DNA from: Halocaridina rubra
Taxonomy: Eukaryota > Arthropoda > Malacostraca > Decapoda > Atyidae
Assembly (NCBI GenBank): GCA_037179515.1
Contig: JAXCGZ010009490.1
Span: 16,001-80,000 of the forward strand
Length of the DNA stretch: 64,000 nt
Direction of reading: 5' to 3'
The first letter of the stretch is position 1. Every line of letters begins with the position of its first letter. A program made the position numbers and the translations under genes. Below the pieces are notes generated by a model. That model had not been told where the DNA came from. It made no database searches and saw only the letters and a program-made list of their open reading frames with translations. This document shows positions 1 to 10,334 of the stretch, one piece after another.

Positions 1-229
1 TAAAGTAGAAACTCCAGCACCACTATCAACTTAATATGGAATTTCTTTACCATTTAAGTGTACTAGGTTATTACAGTAGGGTTATTTTCTACTCTCAAAA
101 TCTTGTTTTCTTTCCCTACTGGAGCAGATTCACTTAAACTTAATAACTGATTACAAACACTATCTTCCCCAAGTAGTTTTTTTTTTCAAAAACTGCATTA
201 GTTTTTTCTTACCCTTTCTGTTTTTGCTG

Positions 230-988
230 ACAGTGTGGTATGGTTGATTTTCCGTCACCATACTTTTGGTTCTTAGAACTCTGAGAAAACTTAGAACCCT
301 GGGAAACTTCCTTATTAAAATGACAAACTTTTTTCAAGTCTCCTTTTTTGTTACACACTGAACAAGAAAGATGAGAAAAGCGACAATCCTCACTACGGTG
401 AGGGTAACCACAATGTCGGCAACTTGCCTCTATTCTACCATTAGGGGTAGGAGTAGGAAGTTTTTCACCTCAAAAATATTTTTCAAAATTTAAAATTCTG
501 TCCAATGTGGCAGAAGAAGTCATGGTTTGCAAGTTTAGCTTTTACGCTGATAATTCAAGAAAATATACTTCTGATTCAACATCCATAAACAATTGATCGT
601 GAACCCTAGCATCAAACTGATTGCCAAAATTACAGTCTTTGGCAAGTGCTTTGAGATCAGCATAAAGATTATGCAGATTTTCACCAGGTTTCTTTTTTCT
701 TTGCTGAAATTGTATTAAGCCTCTGTAATAAGAAGACTTGACAATAAAATTACCTTCCAAAATCTCTACTAAATCAGAAAAATTCTTAATATGAGGCATA
801 TCTGGGGCACATAGACTAGCCAGAGTGCTATATACTTCACTTCCCTCTAAAACAAACAAGCAATTTTTCTTATTAGCACTTTCAGCTATGCCACTGTGGG
901 CAAAATGTGCCTCCAACATGGACATCGACACATCAAAGTTCATTAGTTTGGGATTAAAAGATTTAGTTTTTGCATTTGTGCCAGCCAT
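230..988 (-). pseudogene. Ty3/gypsy-type gag fragment with zinc knuckles
   Basis: The ORF at 542-988 (148 codons, from ATG at 988) resembles a retrotransposon capsid region rich in Lys, Leu and Phe. Beyond its stop, in another frame at about 230-540, are two Cys-rich knuckles: CRHCGYPHRSEDC, and CSVCNKKGDLKKVC in which the usual His is Asp. The frame break and the degenerate second knuckle mark this as decayed. Any pol region would lie to the left of the window. I saw no LTR in matching orientation. This is a retrotransposon remnant, not a host gene. Confidence 0.6.
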
Positions 989-1440
989 GGTTAGCCTAGC
1001 TTAGGTAACACATGAAGTATTTTTCAGAAATAACAAAAGCCAATCTTCATTAACTCAAGCCTAGCATAAGCTTTAGAAATCCCACTTTTAAAAATCGGCG
1101 GTTATAATCGTCCAAAAACAGCTTCAAAACGTTGAGATTCAATCCAGACAGCTTGTCGCCAAAAATATTGGGTCCTAAGTCTTAATTTTAGGCTAGGGTC
1201 AAATAAAATATAGTATAATACTGGGGCTTTATTCTTGAACAACAAGCCACTCATCTGGGCATCAACAATAGACGAATCAAGTATGAGTGCAAGAATATAA
1301 AAACAAGAGAATTAAACTCTAATTAATAGGAAATAAACACAAATAAGAAAACAATCAAAATAAATAATAAGAAACAATAATAAATAATTATACCTCAACT
1401 CTCACATTTACAACTTCCCCACAAATGATTTAAAAATACA
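989..1440. other. Intergenic, no recognised feature
   Basis: AT-rich sequence right of the gag remnant. It may be a decayed 5' leader of that element, but no LTR ends or long ORF are visible. Confidence 0.4.
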
Positions 1441-1456
1441 TGCTTATTTGAAGAGC

Positions 1457-1459
<3 letters not shown>

Positions 1460-1552
<93 letters not shown>
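1460..1552. repeat. (TA)n microsatellite
   Basis: Uninterrupted TA dinucleotides for about 92 bases. Confidence 0.97.
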
Positions 1553-1555
<3 letters not shown>

Positions 1556-1599
1556 GTCATATTTTGCAATTTTATGGATAATTTTATCTTATTGATATA

Positions 1600-1668
1600 T
1601 ATAGTGCGCCTCAAAATTTTAATTACTTTACAAGTGTGCCCTGATTTAAAAAAGGTTGAGAAACACTG
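1600..1668 (-). mobile_element. Possible hAT-type terminal sequence
   Basis: The segment ends in AGGTTGAGAAACACTG, whose reverse complement CAGTGTTTCTCAACC resembles the terminal inverted repeat of hAT elements. The other end was not found; the adjacent TA tract may have replaced it. Confidence 0.4.
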
Positions 1669-1924
1669 AGTTAGTCCCTAGCAACAGGGGACTGTAGTTT
1701 GACCCTAGTACCAGTGACCCCTACAAATGATGAGGTTTGTGAAAGACTTTCTTTACGAGTTATTCTCAGGTGTTCCCGTGTAGTTCTACAAATCACTTAC
1801 TGTATTACAACATGTGTTTGACATGTGAAATCAGTCATGGTTGAAACTTTTGTGAAATACAGTTGATACCGTGATTCTTGATGGTTTGCATATATTTAAT
1901 AATCAGTAATTACATATATGAAAT

Positions 1925-2105
1925 TAGTAGTTGTTCCTGTGAAGGCTAGCAGGACACTCATAAGTCCGAAAGGCCACTTGTATTGAAGTATGTGCATTAT
2001 AAATACGTGAATAAAGAAGCCGTTCTAGCTCAGTTACGAGTCTTTTGATTGTTTGCGGTTTGTTATCGACATCTGGGTTTTCCGGATAGAAAAGTACAGG
2101 TGATT
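1925..2105 (+). other. LTR-like segment (candidate solo LTR)
   Basis: It begins near TGTTCCTGTGAA and contains a TATA-like TATAAATA and, shortly after, AATAAAG. It ends near ATCGACA followed by TCTGGGTTTTCC, which could be a primer-binding site. No second copy is present in the window, so this is only a resemblance. Confidence 0.25.
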
Positions 2106-2290
2106 TATTCTTTCTAACAATACTCTGTAATGAAGAATGAGTTCATTTAAGTAGAACACTCTCAGGTAGAAGTTACATTTGAAAATTTATCATTCTGTAT
2201 GATGAATTTTAAATCTAAGTTGAGGAGAGTTTTATGTTGATATAGGTTCTTGAAGGAAGCACTCGGTTATGGCTTTAAAGTCTATTATGA

Positions 2291-2433
<143 letters not shown>

Positions 2434-2501
2434 AGAGACTATGCATATGTATTTACAAGAGACTATACACCTGGGGAAATGGGAGAGGAACTAGACTTGT
2501 G

Positions 2502-2696
2502 TGACTAACAGGGCACAAAGCTGATACACGACTGACAGGGTATGAGGCTGATAAACAACTAATAAGTCCCAAGGCTGATACATGACTGACTGGGTCCGAG
2601 GCTTATATATGACTAACAGGGTCTGAAGCTAATGCACGACTACATCTGATACACGATTAGCAGGGTCCAAGGCTGATTGCGACTAAACATATAGTA
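2502..2696. repeat. Minisatellite with ~27-bp unit
   Basis: About seven imperfect units of the form GACTGACAGGGTCCGAGGCT followed by GATACAC. One unit is internally shortened. Neither strand is coding. Confidence 0.75.
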
Positions 2697-2984
2697 TTGC
2701 ATTACTTATGAATAGAACTTAGCCATTGCTGTTCTCCACAAACCACCCCATTCACTAAATGGATTGTTCACAATTCCATATATCGTGCCAAGGCTCTAAC
2801 TTCCGAATTGGTCGTCAGCTATCTGTAGCATGTACTAGCTAACAGCCGAGTAAGTAATTGGCCAACCAGCTTGTTAAAGGATCACTTAATGGTCAGGTAT
2901 CCACATATTACAGTATCTATTAATTCGTATATAAACAGTTCACAAACCCCTTAAAAGTATTTGCATGTTATTACCTAATTGTGA
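2697..2984. other. Intergenic, nothing recognised
   Basis: No ORF, repeat unit or RNA-like structure stands out between the minisatellite and the LINE 3' end. Confidence 0.4.
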
Positions 2985-5660
2985 TTACTTGATTGTGCTT
3001 ACGGGAAAGAGCCCAAAGCTTGTATCTTCCCGTCTCCTGATCGGTTCCATTTTGTTCTTAGTGTTACTTATCATACCTGTCCTTAAAACTATGGATTGAG
3101 ATACCATTAACTACCTCCTCGCTTAGCGAATTCCAATTATCAACTACTCTTACACTAAAAAAGTACTTCCTTACATCCTGCAAAGAAGTTTTCTTATGAA
3201 GCTTCAAAGTATGACCTCTAGTTCTATAGCCAGCCATATCAAAATATCGATCCCTATCCACTTTATCATAACCATGAAGGAATTTAAAGACTGTGGCCAT
3301 ATCCCCTCTTAATCTTCTAGCTTCGAGTGATGGTAAGTCTAATTTCCTCAGCCTCTCATCATAACTGAGATTGCGTATTTCTGGCACCAGTTTCGTGGCA
3401 TGTCTTTGAACTTATTCAAGCTTAGCTATGTGCTTTTTCAAGTGCGGATTCCAAAAGGGGGCTACATATTCAAGTTTTGGCCTCATGGGTTTCATAAATA
3501 TTTCTGAACAATTCCTTGTCCATGTGCCTGAAGGCTACCCTTTCATTTGCTAAGAAAGCATATGCTGCCCTTACTATGCCATTTATATGCATTTCTGGAG
3601 ACAAACCTGCCAGTATGTTTACTCCCAGTTCTCTTTCATTCTCTGTCCCTTGAAGGTGTACGCCTGCCACCGAGTTGTCAAACTTAGGCCTTCTTGCACT
3701 TGTACCCATTCTCAGTAGCTTTCTTTTTGAAGTATTGAATATCATTAGCCACTTTTCTGACCACTCATGGAGACTATTTACATCTTCCTGAAGTTCTCTA
3801 CCATTGGTCTCGTTTCTTACTTTCTTCACAATCTTTGCATCATCTGTAAACATATTTATGAATGAATATACAGACTCGGGTAGGTCATTTACATATACTA
3901 GGAACAACAGTGGCCCTAAAATTGAACCCTGTGGAACTCCACTGCTAACTCTTCTCCATTCAGACACTGAGTGTCTTACTCTAACCCTCTCTTCCCTTCC
4001 TTCTAAGTAAGTTTGTATCCATTCCGAGACATTTCCACCTATTCTAGCCATTGCTTGCAGCTTCTTAATAAGTCTCCCGTGTAGGACAGTGTCAAATGCT
4101 TTCTTGAAGTCTAGGAATATGCAATCTGCTCAGCCTTCTCTTTCCTGTAAGATTCAGCTTACCTCATCATGAAATTCTACTAAGTTTGTTACTGTTGATT
4201 TACCTTCCATGAAGCCATGTTGTCTCACTGACAAAAAGTTGAAGGATTCCAATGAAGAGAGATATGTTTCCTTAGTAGTTTCTCCATAACTTTGCAAACT
4301 ATGCTGGTCAAGGATACTGGTCTATGGTTTAGAGCTGTATCCCTCCTTCCCTTTTTGAAGATAGGTATCCTGTTCGCTTGTTTCCAGCATCTTGGAATCT
4401 CCCCTGACTGCAGCAACTTTTTAAATATGATACTTAGTGCCACTGATATTGAGTTTATGCATATTTTATGTACATGAGGGGATATATCATCAGGACCTGT
4501 AGCTTTATGGACATCTAACTCCATCAGCACTTTGCATACCTCTGTGGCTGAAAAGATGATGTTCTTTAATACAAGCCCATGAGCTTCTAACTCTGCAATA
4601 TGAGGGGGTAGGGTATTTTCTACTTTAAATACTGACTGAAACTCCTTGTTCAATTCTTTGCAGATCTCTTCATCTGTCTCAGTGATGGTTCCATCAGCTC
4701 TCGTAAGTCTTAAAATCTATTCTTTTACCTTCAGTTTTCCTCTGTGTGGGTCAAGATTTATCCATTCTATCTCTTTATGATTAAAATCTCCCCTAACCAA
4801 ATCCCACATTTTCTCTCCTTTGCCATGTTAACAGCTGAGTTTATGACTTCAGTAGTACCTGTATGACTTTCCTCATATACTTGTAGCCTATGTTGGTTCT
4901 TTGGTGGGTTATACTGATCCAGTATTTATGCGAACAACAAGAAATTGCTTGAACTCACTTTCTATAGCCATGATTATTTCTTCAACTTGAATCCTTTCAC
5001 TTTTGAGCAGTGTTATCCTTCCACCAGTCCTCTCAGATCTCTCAACCCTTAATATTCTGAAGCCCTAAGGAAAAACTGTGACACTGTTTATGTCATCACT
5101 CAACTTAGTCTCTGTAACTGCTACTATATCTGACTTACTGTTGTGAATCATATCTTTTAATTCTACTGCCTTACCAGCTAATTCATCAACATTTGTGTAT
5201 AACAATCTTAATGAGGCCTCATTTCCTGATCTTCTGTCATTTTCTTGTTTATCTCCCCTTTGTCTGGAAGAAATCCGAAATGAAAATTTTTCTTCTCTTC
5301 TTCATTTCTTTCCTCATTTAACCCTCTAGCCTCTTGCAACAAGTTTTTGATCTTTCCCATCTCTTCCTTTGTTCTGTATCGTCTAATGACACTTCTTTGA
5401 ATTCTTGAAGGTCTTTCAGACTTTTTTCCCTTATCAATATTTCTCTACATGTGTGCCCTCTCTCAAAGGTTACTTTTGTTGGTCTTTGCTTTCCCTCCCT
5501 AGAATATATACCTAGTTGGTGAATGCTTACAATATCCTCAGGACCACAAACTACTCCAAGTTTTCTTATCAGGTCTACAACCCTAGCTTTATTTTCTTCA
5601 AGTCTCCCCTGCCATGTTGGCTCCTGGGATTCGCTTATGCCTGAGATTACCACTGCATGT
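2985..5660 (-). mobile_element. CR1/jockey-group LINE, internally deleted, near 5'-to-3' length
   Basis: On the - strand, in order: an ORF1 piece (5653-5318) with ISGISESQEP; an endonuclease start (about 5260-4900) with LLYTNVDELAGK and VAVTETKL; an abrupt jump showing that the catalytic middle of the endonuclease is deleted; then reverse transcriptase (4653-4225) with KATGPDDISP and NHRPVSLTSIVCKVMEK; then the RT palm (4051-3470) with [21 protein letters not shown] and active site FTDD, where most relatives have FADD; then the CR1-like C-terminal tail (3387-3064). The 3' end lies in a GGGAAAGAGCCC motif and an AATTAGG-like repeat instead of poly(A). Frame breaks at several points mean it is not autonomous. 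Confidence 0.85.
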
Positions 5661-5794
5661 GATGTTAGTTATATTTTTCTTGGTAGAGGAAATTATTTCG
5701 AAATCGTTTGTGTGTCTTTTTCCGAAGGTGTGTCAGGATTTCCAAATATAAGATCTACGACACTGAATGTAATAACATATAGGAAATCCACAGT

Positions 5795-5817
5795 TATCAT
5801 TATCATCATCATCATCA

Positions 5818-5849
<32 letters not shown>

Positions 5850-5871
5850 CGTCTTATTATTATTATTATTT
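5795..5871. repeat. (TCA)n/(TTA)n microsatellite
   Basis: CAT/ATC triplets pass into ATT triplets, with one GTC interruption. Confidence 0.9.
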
Positions 5872-5939
5872 TGTGGTTTAGAAATATCTCCGTTGTTTTA
5901 ATTTCTTTCACCTTTCACGGAAGAAGAAGAAAATTAAAA

Positions 5940-6560
5940 TAAACATTATCAGCTGACGGCTGTATGCATGAGGAGCAGCTATCTAGATATATTGTGTCGG
6001 GTAGGAATTTTTGTATTACATATGGCCAGTATGCATTGTAGCTATTACATATGAATAATAGACATCATAGTATGGTAAACTTTTACTTTTACACCCCCCT
6101 CTGTAAGGAAAAAGATCCCCTATAATTTATATATTAGTTTTGGTTGTCAGGTTAATTCACAGTCAAGGTACGTTGATATAAGAATTGTTGTTTTTTTTTG
6201 TTGATATATTATTTTCAACGTTTAGTATTTTCTTAGTCACCCGTTTTGGGTTGCAAAATAAACTTTAAACAATATTAAAGTGTTGAGTTGGAAGGGTATC
6301 CCATCTAAATCCCCCTGCTCTATCCTCTCTGTGTTCACTCCTGTTCATAGGAACTAAATGTAATGCATTGAATGGTGCAGAGTGTACTTCATATAGATAT
6401 ATAATATGATAATGAAGAATATATTTGGACCTTGTATGGCACTTCTGCACCTGTTAACCTGTGCCATATTCCATTACGCATCAGAAACTGAAGCTGCAGT
6501 TTCTAAAACCTATTTTGGAATAGACTTTTACTAATAAATCTGTTCTGATTTTTTCAAACA
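5940..6560. other. Intergenic, weak SINE-A trace
   Basis: Only 6275-6350 resembles another repeat: GGAAGGGTATCC followed by a CCCCCTGCTC stretch is like the SINE-A body. The rest shows nothing recognisable. Confidence 0.3.
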
Positions 6561-6579
6561 GGGAATAGAAATTCTTAAG

Positions 6580-6582
6580 TTG

Positions 6583-6642
<60 letters not shown>

Positions 6643-6680
6643 AGCCAAGCAACAAGCCCAGCTTGAAAAAAGGAAAGATA
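6580..6680 (-). repeat. (AAT)n tract joined to a repeat end
   Basis: About 60 bases of TTA triplets abut ATAAGCCAAGCAACAAGCCC. The same junction occurs at 51262-51325 in the other orientation, so the microsatellite appears to be part of a dispersed element. Confidence 0.65.
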
Positions 6681-7420
6681 GAAAAAAGTAAAAGTATGCT
6701 TTACATATTGATGCCAGTCATATTGATATTGCAGTTCATCTGTTCTGCTAATATTGCTTTTGTAATAACTCCAATAAGCTAAGGATTTGGTCATTATATT
6801 GATGTCGTACGGCATGTCATATAGATGCTTATAGCCGCTAGAGGGCAGAGTGCGCACTCAGAAACCCGCCACCACAGGATGGCATACAAAGCCCGTGTCA
6901 GTTTTAGTCTGAAGTCAGTCCTTGCCGGGGACAGAACTTACGTCTATAGTTAGACACCTCCCCCTAAGGGGGCTGTCCTACATCTATGTAGTACTTCAAT
7001 TACAAATCACTATAAAATGAGAACTTTCACAATAACTTATGTAAATATAATTTAGAAATAGCAATAAAGGGAAAGAAAATGAAAATGAAATGAAACAAAA
7101 ATATAATTAAAGATAAAACATGGTACAAACACTCCCAACTCACGAACATCTGGAAATACGAACATGTGAAAAGTGCAGTGCATATGCAGTCTATTATTAT
7201 TATACAGCAAATTATGGATGGTTCCAAGGTTTCAAGAAACATGCAAACTTGCATCATGTGTCTTTAAGATAGGAATATAAATTTATTTCTGTACACCCAA
7301 TATAGTGCTGTCCATATGAAATATCAGCTTACGAGTAATTCAGGACACGAACTGCAATTTGAAATGTAAATTAGTCATAACTTTTGGGGCGTCTGTACCT
7401 GTACTTTTTGTTTTTAATGA
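6681..7420. other. Intergenic, nothing recognised
   Basis: AT-rich, no convincing exon, promoter or repeat boundary. Confidence 0.4.
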
Positions 7421-7421
7421 T

Positions 7422-7640
7422 TTTGTCACCAGGATGGCAAAAAAGAAAAAAATAAATATGCCCTCATCAGGCCTGGGCGCGAAGAAAACATGCAGTAAAG
7501 AGAAACGGATATGGGGAATGTTGTGACTTGTCATGTGTGAAGGGATAATAAGAGATGTGTAATGAATATAAGTCCAAAAGACCCTCCGCTGTAGTATCAC
7601 AATGGGAGGCTGGTGCTACAGGCACCAGCTGAGATGCATC
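7422..7640 (+). mobile_element. SINE-B family copy
   Basis: Starts near TTGTCACCAGGATGGC, then an A-rich segment, then CCCTCATCAGGCCTGGGCGC and TAAGAGATGTGTAATGAATA. Related copies are at 14735-14930, 44505-44565 (-), 47080-47365 (-) and 52925-53035. No tRNA-type A/B boxes were seen, so the class is uncertain. Confidence 0.55.
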
Positions 7641-8228
7641 GGTATACAGAGTAGCTGATGATGGTTGGGGGAGAGGGGGTAGCTAAGTGGTTTAGGAGGT
7701 TGATTGGTGTGACAGGATCATCAAGTCATGGTCTCTTGAAAAATATATTTTTAAAGCCATGACATTACTGAAAATTGTGGAAACATCCATTTGTAGCCTT
7801 AAAGGATTTCTCCTCTCCTTTCCTTCTCTGCTCCTCCTCCATCTTCCCCTTAAATTTTGTAAAGACTCAGATCTTTTTCCTGTACAATGGCTAAGGTCAT
7901 AGGAGTGCTGCGGCTATTTAAATGTATAAACCAAGCCTTCTAAGCACTCTGAGAGCAACTTATGTAAACTTCAGCATGCTGTGACATCAGTTGAACTTTT
8001 TTTTCCAAAACTTAGGCATTTTTAATGATGCTACGGATAGTTGTGGAGGGCACACTTGTAGAGTGGGCGATATTAATAGCACATTTTTTGTTTTTCCTTC
8101 TCTGAGTTTTGTCCTTCCTTTTCTCAAGCATTAACACAACATATTTGTGAATAACTCTACCTTTATAAGTCAAATCAAATTTGAAATATACCTGAAATAA
8201 GGCAAAGCAGCACACAATTGGCAGAAAA
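7641..8228. other. Intergenic, nothing recognised
   Basis: No gene, repeat boundary or RNA structure that I can support. Confidence 0.4.
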
Positions 8229-8230
8229 TA

Positions 8231-10041
8231 CAGGGGGTCCCCATTTTATGTTCTTAGGTACGTCCTTCTGCCGTTACGTCAGAGGCCACTAAATGATTAA
8301 TAAATTATTAATAAATCAGCTTTTTTACCTGCTTGGCTTGTGCGGTAAGTTCAAACTTCGGGCGCTGAACAGTTTTTGAGCCTGGCAGACGAATACACAA
8401 GTAGCAGCACTGTTCTACAACAATGACAACATTCTTGCATAGAGAGAATAGCAGTTTACTAAAAGGGCATAGCAGCTTGTCAAATTATAGATCTAAAGTA
8501 TGTATAAGAAGGAAATAATGTATCAAGTTAACGCTTTATTTATTTATTTGTTTAAATATTTGGTTATTTGAAGGAATTAGACTTAATATATTTACAAAAT
8601 TACCAAATACATAGTCGTAAATATACTCTTTATGCAAAAATGTTGTTGAGGTTGGCAGAAGAATAGTTACGCAGCATTGTTGTATGCGTATATACTGTAT
8701 CAAGATAATGGTTTTATTTAATTATTTGTTTATGTATTTGGTTATTTGAAGGAATTAAACTTAATTTACTTACAAAATTACCAAATACATAGCCGTAAAT
8801 ACGATCTTTATTCAAAAATATTTGTTGAGGTTGGCAGAAGAATAGTCGCACAGCATTGTTGTATATGTATATACTGTATCAAGATAATGGTTTTATTTAA
8901 TTATTTGTTTATGTATTTGGTTATATGAAGGAATTACACTTAATTTACTTACAAAATTACCATATACATAGCCATAAATACGATATTTATTCAAAAATAT
9001 TTGTTGAGGTTAGCAGAAGAATAGTCACACAGCATTCTTTTATACGTATACAGTATACTGTATCAATTAATGGTTTTATTTATTTGTTTGTTTATGTATT
9101 TGGTTATTTGATGGAATTAGACTTAATTTATTTAAAAAATTACCTAATACATAGTTTTAAATACAGTACGCTCTTAATGAGAAAATATTAGTTGAGGTTG
9201 GCAGAAAAATAATCACATGGCATTGTTGTATACATATATACTGTGTCAAGTTAATGGTTTTATGTATTTAATTGCTTATGTATCTGGTAATTTGAAGAAA
9301 TTAGACTTAATTTACTTGCAATACCAAATACATAGCTGTTAATATGATCTTTATGTGAAAAAGTTTGTTGAGGTTGGCAGAAGAATAGTCACATGGCATT
9401 GTTGTATATGTATACAGTATATCAAGTTAATGGTTTTATTTATTTGTTTATTTATGTATTTCGTTATTTGAAGGAATTTGATTTAATATAAGAACAATAA
9501 GAATGCATTTTTAAGAGAAGCGCCATTGTAATGGCTTTGCTCTTCAACCTCTTGTCCGCTATGTTGTTTATCATGCTCATTCGCTGTGGATACATACTTT
9601 AAACATTAATATGTTATAAGTGCTTTGGCTGGATGACCAGCATCGATGGTGCATTCCAGTGAACCTCCTGTTGATTCAGGAGAGAGTAAATAGATTGTTT
9701 AATGCTGTAAAAATGAGAAAGGGGGATGCAGAAGTGTTTCCCAATTGTTCTTGTTCTCATTCGCTGGTGTAAGCTGTTCGACCCTAAGTTGGATATTGGG
9801 GCTGAAGTTATCCAGTCATCCAGATACAAGCCAAGCACAGTAGTAAAGGTAAGCAATACTTTATGGTGTAGTTCTACTATTTTTATGTCATAAATTAAAA
9901 ACCTAGATTATTTTTCCATGTTTTATGTTTAGCATTGATGAGGAACCTAGATTCGAATTTTGGTATTCTCCGACTTAAGTCAAAATCCATTTTAAGTCAG
10001 CTGTCAGGAACGGAACCCTGACTTAAAACTGGGACCCCCTG
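8231..10041. mobile_element. TIR-bounded DNA transposon (non-autonomous) carrying ~180-bp tandem repeats
   Basis: The left end reads CAGGGGGTCCCC and the right end GGGACCCCCTG, an 11-bp perfect inverted repeat. TA lies immediately outside both ends (8229-8230, 10042-10043), fitting a TA target-site duplication of the Tc1/mariner/pogo superfamily. No transposase ORF is inside. The centre (about 8530-9485) holds five diverged units, with the anchor TGGTTATTTGAAGG recurring at about 8561, 8739, 8918, 9101, 9285 and 9461 (the last two altered). Confidence 0.85.
8530..9485. repeat. Tandem array, ~176-184-bp units
   Basis: Each unit contains the TTTGTTGAGGTTGGCAGAAG motif and a TATATACTGTATCAAG segment. 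Units differ by point changes and small indels, so expansion is not very recent. Confidence 0.88.
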
Positions 10042-10334
10042 TACAGCAAGCCGTTATTGGTAGTAGAGCAAAACAACAAATTTGTGTGGACGAGTATGTG
10101 ACCTCATACACTATTAGCACCATCTATTGACAATATTATGCAAAATGACAAAACTGCGAGAATTTTTTGTTTTTGTCCTCAATATTTTGATGTAGAAAAA
10201 GTGAAACGACGAAGATTTATAAAACTGCTTTTTATATAGCAGGTTAATATAAATGTTTTTGAAATATGTAACAATGTTTAGAATTAATGATTTGCTTATA
10301 TTACAGGCTGAATTCACAATATATATTGAACAGA

